From Streptomyces sp. NRRL WC-3618 (GTDB lineage: Bacteria > Actinomycetota > Actinomycetes > Streptomycetales > Streptomycetaceae), in the NCBI RefSeq assembly GCF_001280005.1, contig NZ_LGDW01000105.1, positions 1 through 16,819 on the forward strand: a stretch of DNA of 16,819 bases, written 5' to 3'. Shown here piece by piece: positions 6,877 through 13,153 of the stretch. Under the pieces are notes generated by a model. It saw only the letters and a list, made by a program, of their open reading frames with translations. It was not told the origin of the DNA and made no database searches. Each line of letters starts with the position of its first letter. Position 1 is the first letter of the stretch. The position numbers and the translations under genes are program-made.

Positions 6877-7028
6877 CCGTCTCAGATTCCGTCTCATTCA
6901 GCGCCGTTCACGACCGTTCAGACGGGACCGAAGCCGGTAGCCCCTCTCGCGACCGCCCGCCGATGAACGCAGGTGAACGGCCCCGTCCGAGGCACCAGAG
7001 CCCACCACCACAGTTGGAAAGCGTGTGG
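6877..7028 (+). repeat. S2 module: arm repeats plus tRNA-Ser-like core
   Basis: This is the second copy of S1, with the 45-bp block at 6877-6921, the opposed-arm block at 6964-6979 and the TTGGAAAGCGTGTGG core at 7014-7028. The core is closer to tRNA-Ser than in S1. The IS3-family insertion starts only four bases (its target duplication) after this core. Confidence 0.6.
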
Positions 7029-7063
7029 AGGGTGAGGTTCCCCCGCTGCGCGGGAGTGGCTGA

Positions 7064-7982
7064 CTAGCAGGGCAGGGCGGGTTGACGTGGTTTCAGGTTC
7101 ACTGGTTCGGCCGCTGCCTGGTCGGCGTAGCGCTTCTCTTCGAACTCGATGGGGCTGAGGTAGCCGAGGCGCTTCTGGATGCGGCGGGGTTATAGAAGCC
7201 GTCGATGTATTCGAAGAGCGCGAGATTCGCCTCGGCTCTGGTGTCGAAGGTCCGTCCGCGGATGCACTCGGTCTTGATCAGCATCCACAGGTTCTCCGCC
7301 AGGGCATTGTCGAAGGAGTCGCCGACCGAGCCCATGGACGCCCGAACGCCTGCTCTGACCAGGCGTGTTGTGAGCTTGATAGACGTGTATTGCGTGCCGT
7401 GATCCGCATGGTGGACGAGTTCGCCGGGGGTGACCTCGCGGCTGGCGAGCGCGTACTCGAGGGAGGTGAGGACCAGGTCGGCGTCCGCGCGGGCGGAGGT
7501 CTCCCAGGCCACGACTCTGCGGGAGAAGGCGCGCGGATCGCCGACAGCCACAGTGGCCCCTCCAGGGTGGGGATCATGGTCAGGTCGGTGACCCACAGCC
7601 GGTTCGGCGCGTGTGCCGTGAAGTCGCGTTGCACCAGGTCAGGGGCGAGGTCGGCGTCTGGGTCCCGGCGGGTGAAACCCTTGCTCCTGCGGGGGCTGAT
7701 CCCGGCCAGGCCGGCCTGGCGCATGAGCCGCTCGACCCGCTTGCGGCCGACGCGGACACCCTCGCGCTTGAGGACGGCATGGATCCTGGGCGATCCGTAG
7801 ATCCCGGCGGAGTCCTGGTGGATCTGCCGGATCTACCCGGTCAGCTCGGTGTCCTGGCGGATCCGTTCGCAGGGGTCCTTCTCGGCCTGGCGCCAGCGGT
7901 AGTAGGTGGAGGAGGGGATGTGCAGTTCCCGCATTACGGGCTCGACCCCCAGGTGCGGGTGCTCGTCGAGGAGCGCTCTCAC
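7064..7982 (-). pseudogene. IS3-family transposase orfB (DDE), triple-broken
   Basis: Read across frames, the protein starts VRALLDEHPHLGVEPVMREL and continues through HIPSSTYYRWRQ and YGSPRIHAVLKREGVRVGRK. Next comes the integrase core with D in WVTDLTMIPTLEGP, D in HHADHGTQYTS and E in NALAENLWMLIKTE, ending in RLGYLSPIEFEEKRYA. There are three lesions: a TAG at 7833-7835 after DTELTG, a one-base deletion near 7535 (IRDAFSRR becomes IRAPSP), and a one-base deletion near 7187 (FYNPRRIQ becomes FYNPAAS). Restoring both bases gives exactly 307 codons to the TAG at 7064-7066. The start overlaps the orfA stop (GTGA). A run of six T on the coding strand (8013-8018) is a plausible frameshift site for an OrfAB fusion. 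Confidence 0.9.
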
Positions 7983-8287
7983 CTGGGCCGGGTCGGGTCG
8001 AGCTGTGCGGCGAAAAAAGCCGAGGCCGTCCGCAGGACCTCGTTCGCCCGGCGCAGGTCCCGCACCTCGCGCCGCAGCTGGGCGAGCTCGTTCTTCTCTT
8101 CGGTGGTCAGCAGGTCGTCCCGCTCGCCGGCGTCGGCCTCGGCCTGCCGGATCCAGTTGCGCAGGGCTTCGTGGTGCACGCCGAGTTCCTCGGCCATGCG
8201 GCGGATCACCGGCTTCGGCTCGGCGGTCCGGTACATCCGCACCGCACGCTCACGCAACTCCAGCGGGTACTTCCTCGGGGCAGGCAT
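7979..8287 (-). CDS. IS3-family transposase orfA (HTH)
   Basis: The 102-aa protein starts MPAPRKYPLELRERAVRMY, continues with RMAEELGVHHEALRNWIRQ (helix-turn-helix) and ends in a leucine-zipper-like helix NELAQLRREVRDLRRANEVL, then RTASAFFAAQLDPTRPR. This is the standard IS3 OrfA layout, in which the HTH binds the terminal repeats and the coiled coil dimerises. The ATG at 8285-8287 is preferred over the upstream frame (MRGKVTAGQMG...), which runs into the inverted repeat. OrfA looks intact, but without orfB it would at most repress or bind IS ends. Confidence 0.92.
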   Translation of the reverse strand: MPAPRKYPLELRERAVRMYRTAEPKPVIRRMAEELGVHHEALRNWIRQAEADAGERDDLLTTEEKNELAQLRREVRDLRRANEVLRTASAFFAAQLDPTRPR

Positions 8288-8446
8288 CGTCTGGGCTCCT
8301 CTCATGAGACCCATCTGACCCGCTGTCACCTTTCCCCGCATCTCGGGGGAACCTCAAGGGCGATGTGCGAGCGCCCCAACTCGCTTGACATGGTTGAACC
8401 GTCATGAGGTGATCCACCCACTTGATCCTTTGCGGGGAGAACTCTT

Positions 8447-8746
8447 GTGTTGTACATGGCCGTGACGCTTGCTGGTGCCGATTCACCGAAAGAACACCTC
8501 CAGCTGGCCGCCTTCACGGCGATGGCAGCGGTCGTCTTCATAGGGCTGGGGCGGAGGCAACGCCGCACCGGGCGCAGCCTGATCGCTCCGAACGAGACGA
8601 TGAGAGCAGGCGACCGGCTGATCCAACCACCGCCGCCAAGCCGCGGCCACCGAACCGCCGGGTGCGTGTGGATCGGCGTCGGGGGCATCTTCGTCCTGCC
8701 GGCGGTGTTCAACGTCGTGGCGGCGATCCGCCAGCTCATCGGCTAA
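8447..8746 (+). CDS. Small two-helix membrane protein, hypothetical
   Basis: The 99-aa protein starts at the GTG at 8447, supported by GGGGAGA about seven bases upstream; an ATG at 8456 is the alternative but is spaced less well. It has a first hydrophobic helix (LQLAAFTAMAAVVFIGLG, about 18-35), a basic and proline-rich cytoplasmic stretch (RRQRRTGR, QPPPPSRGHR) and a second helix (VWIGVGGIFVLPAVFNVVAA). I do not recognise it. It occupies the small-gene slot between S2 and G2, as 2334-2735 does in unit 1, but the proteins are unrelated. A TTGACA at 8385-8390, just outside the IS, may be a -35 box with no good -10. Confidence 0.7.
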   Translation: MLYMAVTLAGADSPKEHLQLAAFTAMAAVVFIGLGRRQRRTGRSLIAPNETMRAGDRLIQPPPPSRGHRTAGCVWIGVGGIFVLPAVFNVVAAIRQLIG

Positions 8747-8781
8747 GCGTCCGGGCGGGCCGATTGCGCTGGGATATCAGC

Positions 8782-8937
8782 GCACCACAACCGCACCAGA
8801 TCGGGCGGGGACCAGCGGGGAATCACGGTGAGTGCAGCCAGGCCCGACGACAACGTACCTCATCCGTTCGCCCAGGTCAGAGCCTGAACCTCCCTCAAAT
8901 GACTGGAGCTTCCCAAGCTGAGAGCGCAAGATCGAGT
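8782..8937 (+). repeat. G2 module: arm repeats plus tRNA-Gly(CCC)-like core
   Basis: This is the second copy of G1. The 68-bp block lies at 8782-8849, CCCAGGTCAG at 8871-8880 and the core AGCTTCCCAAGCTG at 8907-8920. The core runs on as AGAGCGCAAG, close to the variable loop and T-stem start expected in tRNA-Gly(CCC). It lacks the acceptor half, so it is not a tRNA gene. Confidence 0.6.
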
Positions 8938-8976
8938 GTTCTCAGCCGGGTTCGGCAACCCGGTAGCCTCGATCGT

Positions 8977-9390
8977 GTGCATGTCGCAGCTCGCATATAT
9001 CGGCGTTTCTGTCGTCTCCCCGCCGCCCTCCAGGGGCTCACATGGCTTGTCCTCTTCCTAGTGATCCTCAGTTCGGGGTGGTCTCTATGGAACGGGGACG
9101 CGAACGCTCAGTCCGGAGCATCAGGCAGGAAGCGCTCAACTAGCGTTTACAGCCATGGCTATTCGATCACCGATACCGTGCTGACCCACAACCAAATCAC
9201 GCTGGAGATCCCAGGCTTTGGACCCGGAACCGCGCAAGACACCTTGCTCAAGAACTGCCAGGTGATCGTGCAGCGGATCATGGCGAGCGGGGAGGCACCC
9301 ACAGGCTTCTACTCGGCTCCCGACGAGTGGTACCACGGCTGCACTGATGCCCTGGCTGAGTGGTTCGCCAAGCGGGATCAGCAGCCATAG
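8977..9390 (+). CDS. Membrane-anchored or secreted hypothetical protein
   Basis: From the GTG at 8977 the protein has 137 residues. A basic start (VHVAARIYRRFCRLP) is followed by one hydrophobic helix (GLTWLVLFLVILSSGWSLW, about 18-36). The remaining 100 residues would be exported, including ITLEIPGFGPGTAQDTL and EWYHGCTDALAEWFAKRD. Two cysteines in the exported part (KNCQVIV and YHGCTDA) could form a disulfide. No ribosome-binding site is obvious, and the upstream frame is open through G2, so the exact start is uncertain. I do not recognise the family. It lies in the slot between G2 and T2 that holds the NLR-like pair in unit 1. Confidence 0.68.
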   Translation: MHVAARIYRRFCRLPAALQGLTWLVLFLVILSSGWSLWNGDANAQSGASGRKRSTSVYSHGYSITDTVLTHNQITLEIPGFGPGTAQDTLLKNCQVIVQRIMASGEAPTGFYSAPDEWYHGCTDALAEWFAKRDQQP

Positions 9391-9443
9391 GGCCCAGCGC
9401 CAGCCCGCATGAGCCGCCCGGCATCCCGAATGACCCTCAGTGG

Positions 9444-9471
9444 CCGATCTCTGGAGAGCACGGATCAGAAG
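9444..9471 (+). repeat. T2 module: short tRNA-Arg(ACG)-like core
   Basis: CCGATCTCT, AGAGC and ACGGATCAGAAG appear in the same order as in T1 (6341-6369). It lies 54 bp after the stop of the exported protein. The roughly 300 bp from 9391 to 9689 contain only this module and the left arm repeats; I see no gene there. Confidence 0.45.
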
Positions 9472-9610
9472 AGTTTCTGACATCCACAACTGTCATCAAC
9501 GACGCCGGACGGAGGCGTACACCAGCGACTCTGTCTGGCCGTAGCACCTGTCGCCGGCCGCAGTCGAAGCGGGCTCGGATCGAAAAAATCCTAAAGCGGT
9601 GCTCAGCCAG

Positions 9611-9632
9611 CCGTGGCCTATCCGTGGACTCG
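9611..9632 (+). repeat. Integrase arm-type repeats, element 1 left arm
   Basis: Two 11-bp units, CCGTGGCCTAT and CCGTGGACTCG, lie 57 bp before att copy B. They match the period and the CGTGGAC word of the right-arm pairs, so both ends of element 1 carry the same kind of site. Confidence 0.5.
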
Positions 9633-9689
9633 TCCCACATAATCTGCCGTGTGCAGGGCTCTGACCTGCGGCGTTACCCGAGACCCAAG

Positions 9690-9738
9690 CGGCCTCCGGA
9701 GCCGTGTGCGCAGGTTCGAATCCTGCCGGGGGCACCCT
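9690..9738 (+). repeat. att copy B between elements 1 and 2
   Basis: The 49 bp are identical to 1054-1102 inside the tRNA gene. Only the tRNA 3' portion is present; the acceptor 5' strand and D arm are missing, so this is not a tRNA gene. The flanking bases on the right also follow the tRNA-proximal copy (TATGAGGTGCC), marking the start of element 2's right arm. Confidence 0.92.
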
Positions 9739-9751
9739 GTATGAGGTGCCT

Positions 9752-9793
9752 AAAGACCCCGTGAACAGCAGAGATGCTGAGTGCGGGGTCTTT
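9752..9793. terminator. Hairpin downstream of att copy B
   Basis: AAAGACCCCG (9752-9761) pairs with CGGGGTCTTT (9784-9793). An inner hairpin CAGCA-GAGA-TGCTG lies at 9766-9779. The inner stem sequence differs from that at 1131-1142, but pairing is preserved by compensatory changes, which argues for a selected structure. Confidence 0.62.
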
Positions 9794-9839
9794 GCGTGTG
9801 TGCAGTCCTGTGCCACTCGGAGCGGCCCTATGTCGAGGT

Positions 9840-9861
9840 CCGTGGAGTATTCGTGGACACG
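9840..9861 (+). repeat. Integrase arm-type repeats, element 2 right arm
   Basis: The two 11-bp units CCGTGGAGTAT and TCGTGGACACG lie in the position equivalent to 1205-1226 in element 1. Confidence 0.5.
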
Positions 9862-9902
9862 ATCTTGAGGCATCGTCCCTGGTCAGCCCAAGGAACGGCG
9901 AA

Positions 9903-9929
9903 GGCCCCAAGGACGGATCCAGGGGCCTG
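9903..9929 (-). terminator. Degenerate counterpart of the int terminator
   Basis: AGGCCCC (9903-9909) pairs with GGGGCCT (9923-9929). This is the positional equivalent of the perfect palindrome at 1268-1293, but no integrase follows it. Confidence 0.4.
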
Positions 9930-9984
9930 AAGGCTAGCGCGGCGCGTGTGGGATCACTCGTACTCCGCGCCTTTGGCGCCCCCG

Positions 9985-10216
9985 GAGAAGCTCCAGGACC
10001 TCACTCCGCGGGAACGGCAGGTCACCGCCCTGGCGGCCGAAAGCAAATCCAACCCGGAGATCGCCAGAGATCGCCAAGGAACTGACCCTCAGCGTGCTGA
10101 GCATCCGTACGCGCATCCACCGCGCCACGACCAAGCTGAACGACCGCGGCCGCGCCCAACTCGTCGTCATCGCCTGTCGGACCGGCCTCGTCCAACCCGC
10201 GCCACGGGTCAGGTGA
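9985..10216 (+). pseudogene. LuxR-family HTH domain remnant, broken by a 10-bp duplication
   Basis: The first frame reads EKLQDLTPRERQVTALAAES then KSNPEIA, the start of a LuxR/NarL-type DNA-binding domain. GAGATCGCCA is then duplicated exactly (10057-10066 and 10067-10076). After skipping one copy the frame continues EIAKELTLSVLSIRTRIHRA, then TTKLNDRGRAQLVVIACRTGL and a TGA at 10214-10216. Together this is a complete four-helix LuxR output domain at the C-terminus of a response regulator, but the receiver domain is missing upstream. The gene is thus truncated at its 5' side and frameshifted. Its end overlaps the convergent hydrolase gene by eight bases. Confidence 0.8.
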
Positions 10217-11738
10217 GCGCCGACGGTGCCTCCCCGGATTCCCCCGTGTCGGCGTCGTCCGGCAAACGGGTCAGACGGACGGCCATGTACGGGCGACCCG
10301 GCAGCTCCACGCGCGCGCTGGAGTCCGCCGTCACGCCGACACGGTCGATCGTCATGGCCCACGTGTCGATCACGTCGATCGCGTAGCGCCCGTTGGCGGG
10401 CACGCTGATGTGCCGGAACCGTGGGCGGTTGAAGCCGAAGTAGATGAGTTCGCACGCGTCCTGGACCCCGCCGCGGGGGGCATCCCAGTCGGAGGGCAGG
10501 GGGTCGAAGACGCCGGTGGGGGACTCGCGGATGACGCGGTGCAGGAACGCGATGCGTTCAGGGCTGGTCCCGGCCAACTCGCCGCCCTTGGACCACCACA
10601 GTTCCTCGGCGTCGTTGAGATAGGTCTCGCCGTGCTGGACGTACCCGCCACGCACTGCGCCCTCCCAGCAGCGCCGCACAAGTTCCTCACCCGTGAGGTT
10701 CCCCCAGCCCTGGTCGATGTCGCCTTCGTACCCGCACTCGTCGATCACGATGGGCTTGCCCCACTGTTCCCGCCAGGTGTCGGTGTTCTCCGCGGTGCGG
10801 TAGACGTCGACGCGCTGGATGCTGCAGTGGGTGATCCACGGCTTCGCGTAGTCGTAGAACGGGCCGCAGTTGTGGATGGAGGTCAGGTGACCGAGCGGGT
10901 CCTCTTCGGCCACGATGCCGGCCAGACGCTCCCAGTCTGCCTCGCTCTTGGCCTCCACCAGGTCGTACTCGTTGGCCATCGACCACCACACGTTCGACAG
11001 CGCCGACAGCCGCCGGACGGCGTACCGCGTCAGCCGGTCGTCGGCGTCGCGTCCGAGCTGGGCGAAGCCCCACCGGTCGTAGGGGTGGAAGAGGATGACG
11101 TCCGCCTCGATCCCCAACTCCCGCAGCGCGCGCACCTCCTCCTCGAAGCGGCGGAAGAACCGGGGGTCGAAGCGGGTGGTGTCCCAGCCGGCCGCCACAG
11201 AGCCGGGGAACGGGTACAGCTCGGGCTCGTCGGTGTTGTAGGAATACGCCTTGGGCAGCAGGCACATCCGCACCTTGGTGAAGCCGCTTGCCGCCAGCGT
11301 GCGCCGGGTTGCGGCCCGCAGGCGTTCGACCTGGTGCGTCCAGGCGTACGCGGTGGTTCCGATCGGCAGGTACCGGGTGCCGTCGGCGTACGCGAAGTGA
11401 TGGCGCTCGGCCACCCGCACCGGACCGTGGAGGCCCGGAGCGGCCGGCCCGGTCAGGAAGGCGCCGGAGAGGCCGTCAAGCGAGCGTGCGGTGGACGATG
11501 TGACGAAGGTCCAGGATCCCTCGATGTCGGGCATGAATCGGATCCGGTACGTTCCGTCTCCGTCGTAGAAGCCGCCGACGCGCAGTTCGCGCTGCCCGTC
11601 GCTGAATGTTGCGCCGAGTTCGACATCGGTGAACGGGTTGCCGTGTGACGGTCCGTCGAGCTCGATCTCGAACACGTCCCATCGAGCGCAGTGCTCGTCG
11701 TGACGTATGCGGGCAGTCGTCTCGACATGGTGATCCAT
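10209..11738 (-). CDS. DUF5060 / apiosidase-like (DUF4038, GH140-type) glycoside hydrolase with C-terminal DUF5605-like domain
   Basis: This 509-aa protein has three parts. Residues about 18-85 form an N-terminal beta-sandwich of DUF5060 type (WDVFEIELDGP, YRIRFMPDIEGSWTF). Residues about 115-410 form a TIM-barrel of the apiosidase-like group (ADGTRYLPIGTTAYAW, GFTKVRMCLLPK, VILFHPYDRWGFAQ). The C-terminus is a beta domain (ELIYFGFNRPRFR, YAIDVIDTW). Likely catalytic acids are E257 in MANEYD and E334 in IDECGYEGD. There is no signal peptide, so it probably acts inside the cell on imported oligosaccharides from plant cell wall, such as pectic side chains; the substrate is inferred only. The ATG at 11736-11738 is preferred to a GTG three codons earlier. 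It is unusual cargo for a tRNA-targeted element and has no transporter beside it. Confidence 0.88.
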   Translation of the reverse strand: MDHHVETTARIRHDEHCARWDVFEIELDGPSHGNPFTDVELGATFSDGQRELRVGGFYDGDGTYRIRFMPDIEGSWTFVTSSTARSLDGLSGAFLTGPAAPGLHGPVRVAERHHFAYADGTRYLPIGTTAYAWTHQVERLRAATRRTLAASGFTKVRMCLLPKAYSYNTDEPELYPFPGSVAAGWDTTRFDPRFFRRFEEEVRALRELGIEADVILFHPYDRWGFAQLGRDADDRLTRYAVRRLSALSNVWWSMANEYDLVEAKSEADWERLAGIVAEEDPLGHLTSIHNCGPFYDYAKPWITHCSIQRVDVYRTAENTDTWREQWGKPIVIDECGYEGDIDQGWGNLTGEELVRRCWEGAVRGGYVQHGETYLNDAEELWWSKGGELAGTSPERIAFLHRVIRESPTGVFDPLPSDWDAPRGGVQDACELIYFGFNRPRFRHISVPANGRYAIDVIDTWAMTIDRVGVTADSSARVELPGRPYMAVRLTRLPDDADTGESGEAPSALT

Positions 11739-11783
11739 AAAACCCACGATAGTGGTCTTCGCCGTAAGTCCTTCGGGGGTTGA

Positions 11784-11940
11784 TCACGTTTCCGGGGCGG
11801 TGGAGGATTCTTCTGGGTGATCGGCGGTGTGTCCGTCGAGTCTGGCCCGGATTGTCCAGGTCGGAGGTGGTGAACCTCCACTGGAACGGCTGTGCCGTGG
11901 CGTTGGAGCGGTCTTCGAACCCTCGGAGCCGTTCCCGGAC
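11784..11940 (-). pseudogene. Transposase C-terminal remnant (IS630-like)
   Basis: The minus strand reads VRERLRGFEDRSNATAQPFQ then WRFTTSDLDN. After a one-frame shift it continues RARLDGHTADHPEESSTAPE and stops at 11784-11786. The phrase FEDRxNATAxPFxWxFTxxDL followed by LLxRxxxH is typical of the C-terminus of IS630-type transposases in Streptomyces. Everything upstream, including the DDE core, is missing and the join is frameshifted. This explains most of the 320-bp gap between the hydrolase and the antitoxin gene. The assignment is from memory of the family and needs a database check. Confidence 0.5.
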
Positions 11941-12057
11941 CCCTGGAGTCCCGTCGTCACCCAAACCCGGATTCGAGCTCGCGTCGGACCAGACCCGCGG
12001 CGACTGTCTCTGCCAGCTCCATCCGAACAGGGGAGGATGCAAGGTAGGATAGGTAGC

Positions 12058-12321
12058 ATGAGCGAGCCTACCGGCAAGTACTCGATCACCATGCCGCGCG
12101 ATATCGCCGAAGCCGCCAAGGCCCGCAGCGGGCCCTCCGGGCTGTCCGCTTACGTCGCCGCAGCCGTCGCCCGCCAGATCGAGCGGGACAACCTGAACGA
12201 ACTCATCACGGTGGCGGAGGCCGAACACGGCCCCATCACCGACGAAGAGATTCAGGCTCTGCGCGACCAACTCCATCAAGCCCGAGACCAACAGGCCCAA
12301 GGCGGGGCGAACGCCGCGTGA
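12058..12321 (+). CDS. Antitoxin of a type II toxin-antitoxin pair (VapB-like)
   Basis: The 87-aa protein begins MSEPTGKYSITMPRDIAEAA, then KARSGPSGLSAYVAAAVARQ, the beta-strand and helix pattern of a ribbon-helix-helix or CopG-type DNA-binding domain. An acidic, helical C-terminus (IERDNLNELITVAEAEHG, TDEEIQALRDQLHQARDQQ) would wrap the toxin. The ATG at 12058 is followed by a stop that overlaps the toxin start (GTGA at 12318-12321), giving translational coupling. TAGGAT at 12046-12051 is a possible -10 box seven bases before the ATG, so the message may be leaderless and autoregulated, as is usual for these pairs. The pair may stabilise element 2, which has lost its integrase. Confidence 0.85.
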   Translation: MSEPTGKYSITMPRDIAEAAKARSGPSGLSAYVAAAVARQIERDNLNELITVAEAEHGPITDEEIQALRDQLHQARDQQAQGGANAA

Positions 12322-12731
12322 CCCCCTCCCCCGCCACCCCCGGCGGCACCCTGGTCCTCGACAGCGAAGGGCTGGCCAAGGCCGTCCTGCGCGAGCGTAC
12401 TGTCACCGGCTGGCTCGCCCTCGCCCGCGCCGACGACCTGCGGGTGATCACTTCCGCAGCCACCCTCGTGGAAGTGATCCACCCACGGATCAATCGCCCA
12501 GCACTGGAATGGACCCTGTCCCGCCTCGTCATCGAACCGGTCACCGAGCCCATCGCCCGTCACGCCGCCGCACTCCTCGCCGACGCCGGCCTGCACGGCC
12601 ACAAGTACGCCATTGACGCCATGCTCAGCGCCACGGCGCTGGCCGCCCCCGGCCCCGTCACCGTTCTCACCTCTGACCCCGAGGACCTCGCCACGCTCTG
12701 CCGCGGGCGCGTCACCGTCATCAAGATCTGA
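12318..12731 (+). CDS. PIN-domain toxin (VapC-like ribonuclease)
   Basis: The 137-aa protein is one PIN domain. The expected acidic residues are visible: D15 in LVLDSEGLAK, E52 in TLVEVIH, D100 in HKYAIDAMLSATAL and D120 in VLTSDPEDL. PIN toxins are Mg-dependent ribonucleases that usually cleave tRNA or rRNA, and the antitoxin encoded just upstream would inhibit it. The GTG start overlaps the antitoxin stop by four bases. Length and motifs are complete, so the toxin is probably active if released. The 230 bp after its stop (12732-12963) contain no gene that I can support. Confidence 0.88.
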   Translation: MTPSPATPGGTLVLDSEGLAKAVLRERTVTGWLALARADDLRVITSAATLVEVIHPRINRPALEWTLSRLVIEPVTEPIARHAAALLADAGLHGHKYAIDAMLSATALAAPGPVTVLTSDPEDLATLCRGRVTVIKI

Positions 12732-12963
12732 GGGCACACCGCCCGCCCGATCAATGACAATGCCCACGCCTACGTACAGCCGGGTCGGCCTTGAGTCATC
12801 GGCCCCCGGAAGCCGGAAACTCGGTATGGGCACACACCCCCAGCCATCAGGAAGAGAAGCCGTAGGACCTGCCCGCGCACCCCGAAACGGCTCCCGATAC
12901 GGCGGAACTGACGAGCATCAGACTGAAGTTCGCCACAAGCAACCAAATAGGGTATTTCACTTT

Positions 12964-12996
12964 CGCGGGACATGCGCGGGACATGCGCGGGACGGC
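12964..12996 (+). repeat. Integrase arm-type repeats, element 2 left arm
   Basis: There are three head-to-tail 11-bp units: CGCGGGACATG twice, then CGCGGGACGGC. They lie 60 bp before att copy C, the same position that the CGTGG-type pair takes relative to copy B (57 bp). The different sequence suggests that elements 1 and 2 used related but distinct integrases. Confidence 0.6.
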
Positions 12997-13056
12997 GGGC
13001 TTGACGGCCGGTCAGATGGGTCGCCGACCTGCCAAAACCTGTGGGAACCGTCCGGT

Positions 13057-13098
13057 CTCCGGAGCCGTGTGCGCAGGTTCGAATCCTGCCGGGGGCAC
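13057..13098 (+). repeat. att copy C (attR), element-chromosome junction
   Basis: The 42 bp are identical to 1058-1099 of tRNA-Arg(CCG), from the anticodon loop to the 3' end. The sequence then changes from the elements' TATGAGGTGCC to CGCCACACAGCC, which I take to be the original chromosomal flank of the tRNA. Confidence 0.92.
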
Positions 13099-13153
13099 TC
13101 GCCACACAGCCAGCAAGAATCAAGCGCTGAGCTGGGCGGATGCCGACATGAGG

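Larger units (their letters stand above)
7033..8356 (-). mobile_element. IS3-family insertion sequence, IS407-group-like, 1324 bp
   Basis: The terminal inverted repeats begin TGAGGTTCCCCCG at both ends and match at about 23 of the outer 32 bases (7033-7064 and 8325-8356). The element is flanked by the 4-bp direct repeat AGGG at 7029-7032 and 8357-8360. Length, 4-bp duplication and the overlapping orfA/orfB layout fit the IS407 group of IS3. orfA is intact and orfB is broken at three places, so this copy is not autonomous. It interrupts the space between S2 and the small gene of unit 2. Confidence 0.92.
1054..9738. mobile_element. Integrated element 1 at tRNA-Arg(CCG), degenerate
   Basis: The block is bounded by the 49-bp direct repeats at 1054-1102 and 9690-9738. 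Next to the tRNA copy are a hairpin, a pair of 11-bp arm repeats, a second hairpin and the C-terminal scrap of an integrase reading toward the tRNA. Another pair of 11-bp arm repeats lies left of the distal copy. No complete integrase, excisionase, replication or transfer gene is present, so it is probably immobile by itself. Cargo includes the NLR-like pair, several small proteins and an IS3-family insertion. Confidence 0.8.
9690..13098. mobile_element. Integrated element 2 (tandem), degenerate
   Basis: The block is bounded by att copies B and C. Its first 200 bp are homologous to the start of element 1 (hairpin, 11-bp arms, second hairpin, then CGCGTGTGGG), after which the sequences diverge abruptly. 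Element 1 then has an integrase remnant, while element 2 has a LuxR fragment. No integrase remains. Cargo is a glycoside hydrolase and a toxin-antitoxin pair, plus a transposase scrap. Confidence 0.75.

Noticed and set aside
8422..8976. N-terminal extension of the exported protein back to 8422
   Set aside because: It runs through the small membrane-protein gene and module G2 out of frame. The hydrophobic anchor and conserved-looking part begin only after 8977.
9690..9738. A second tRNA-Arg gene (and a third at 13057-13098)
   Set aside because: Only the anticodon-to-3' half is present. The acceptor 5' strand and D arm are missing, so these are att duplicates.
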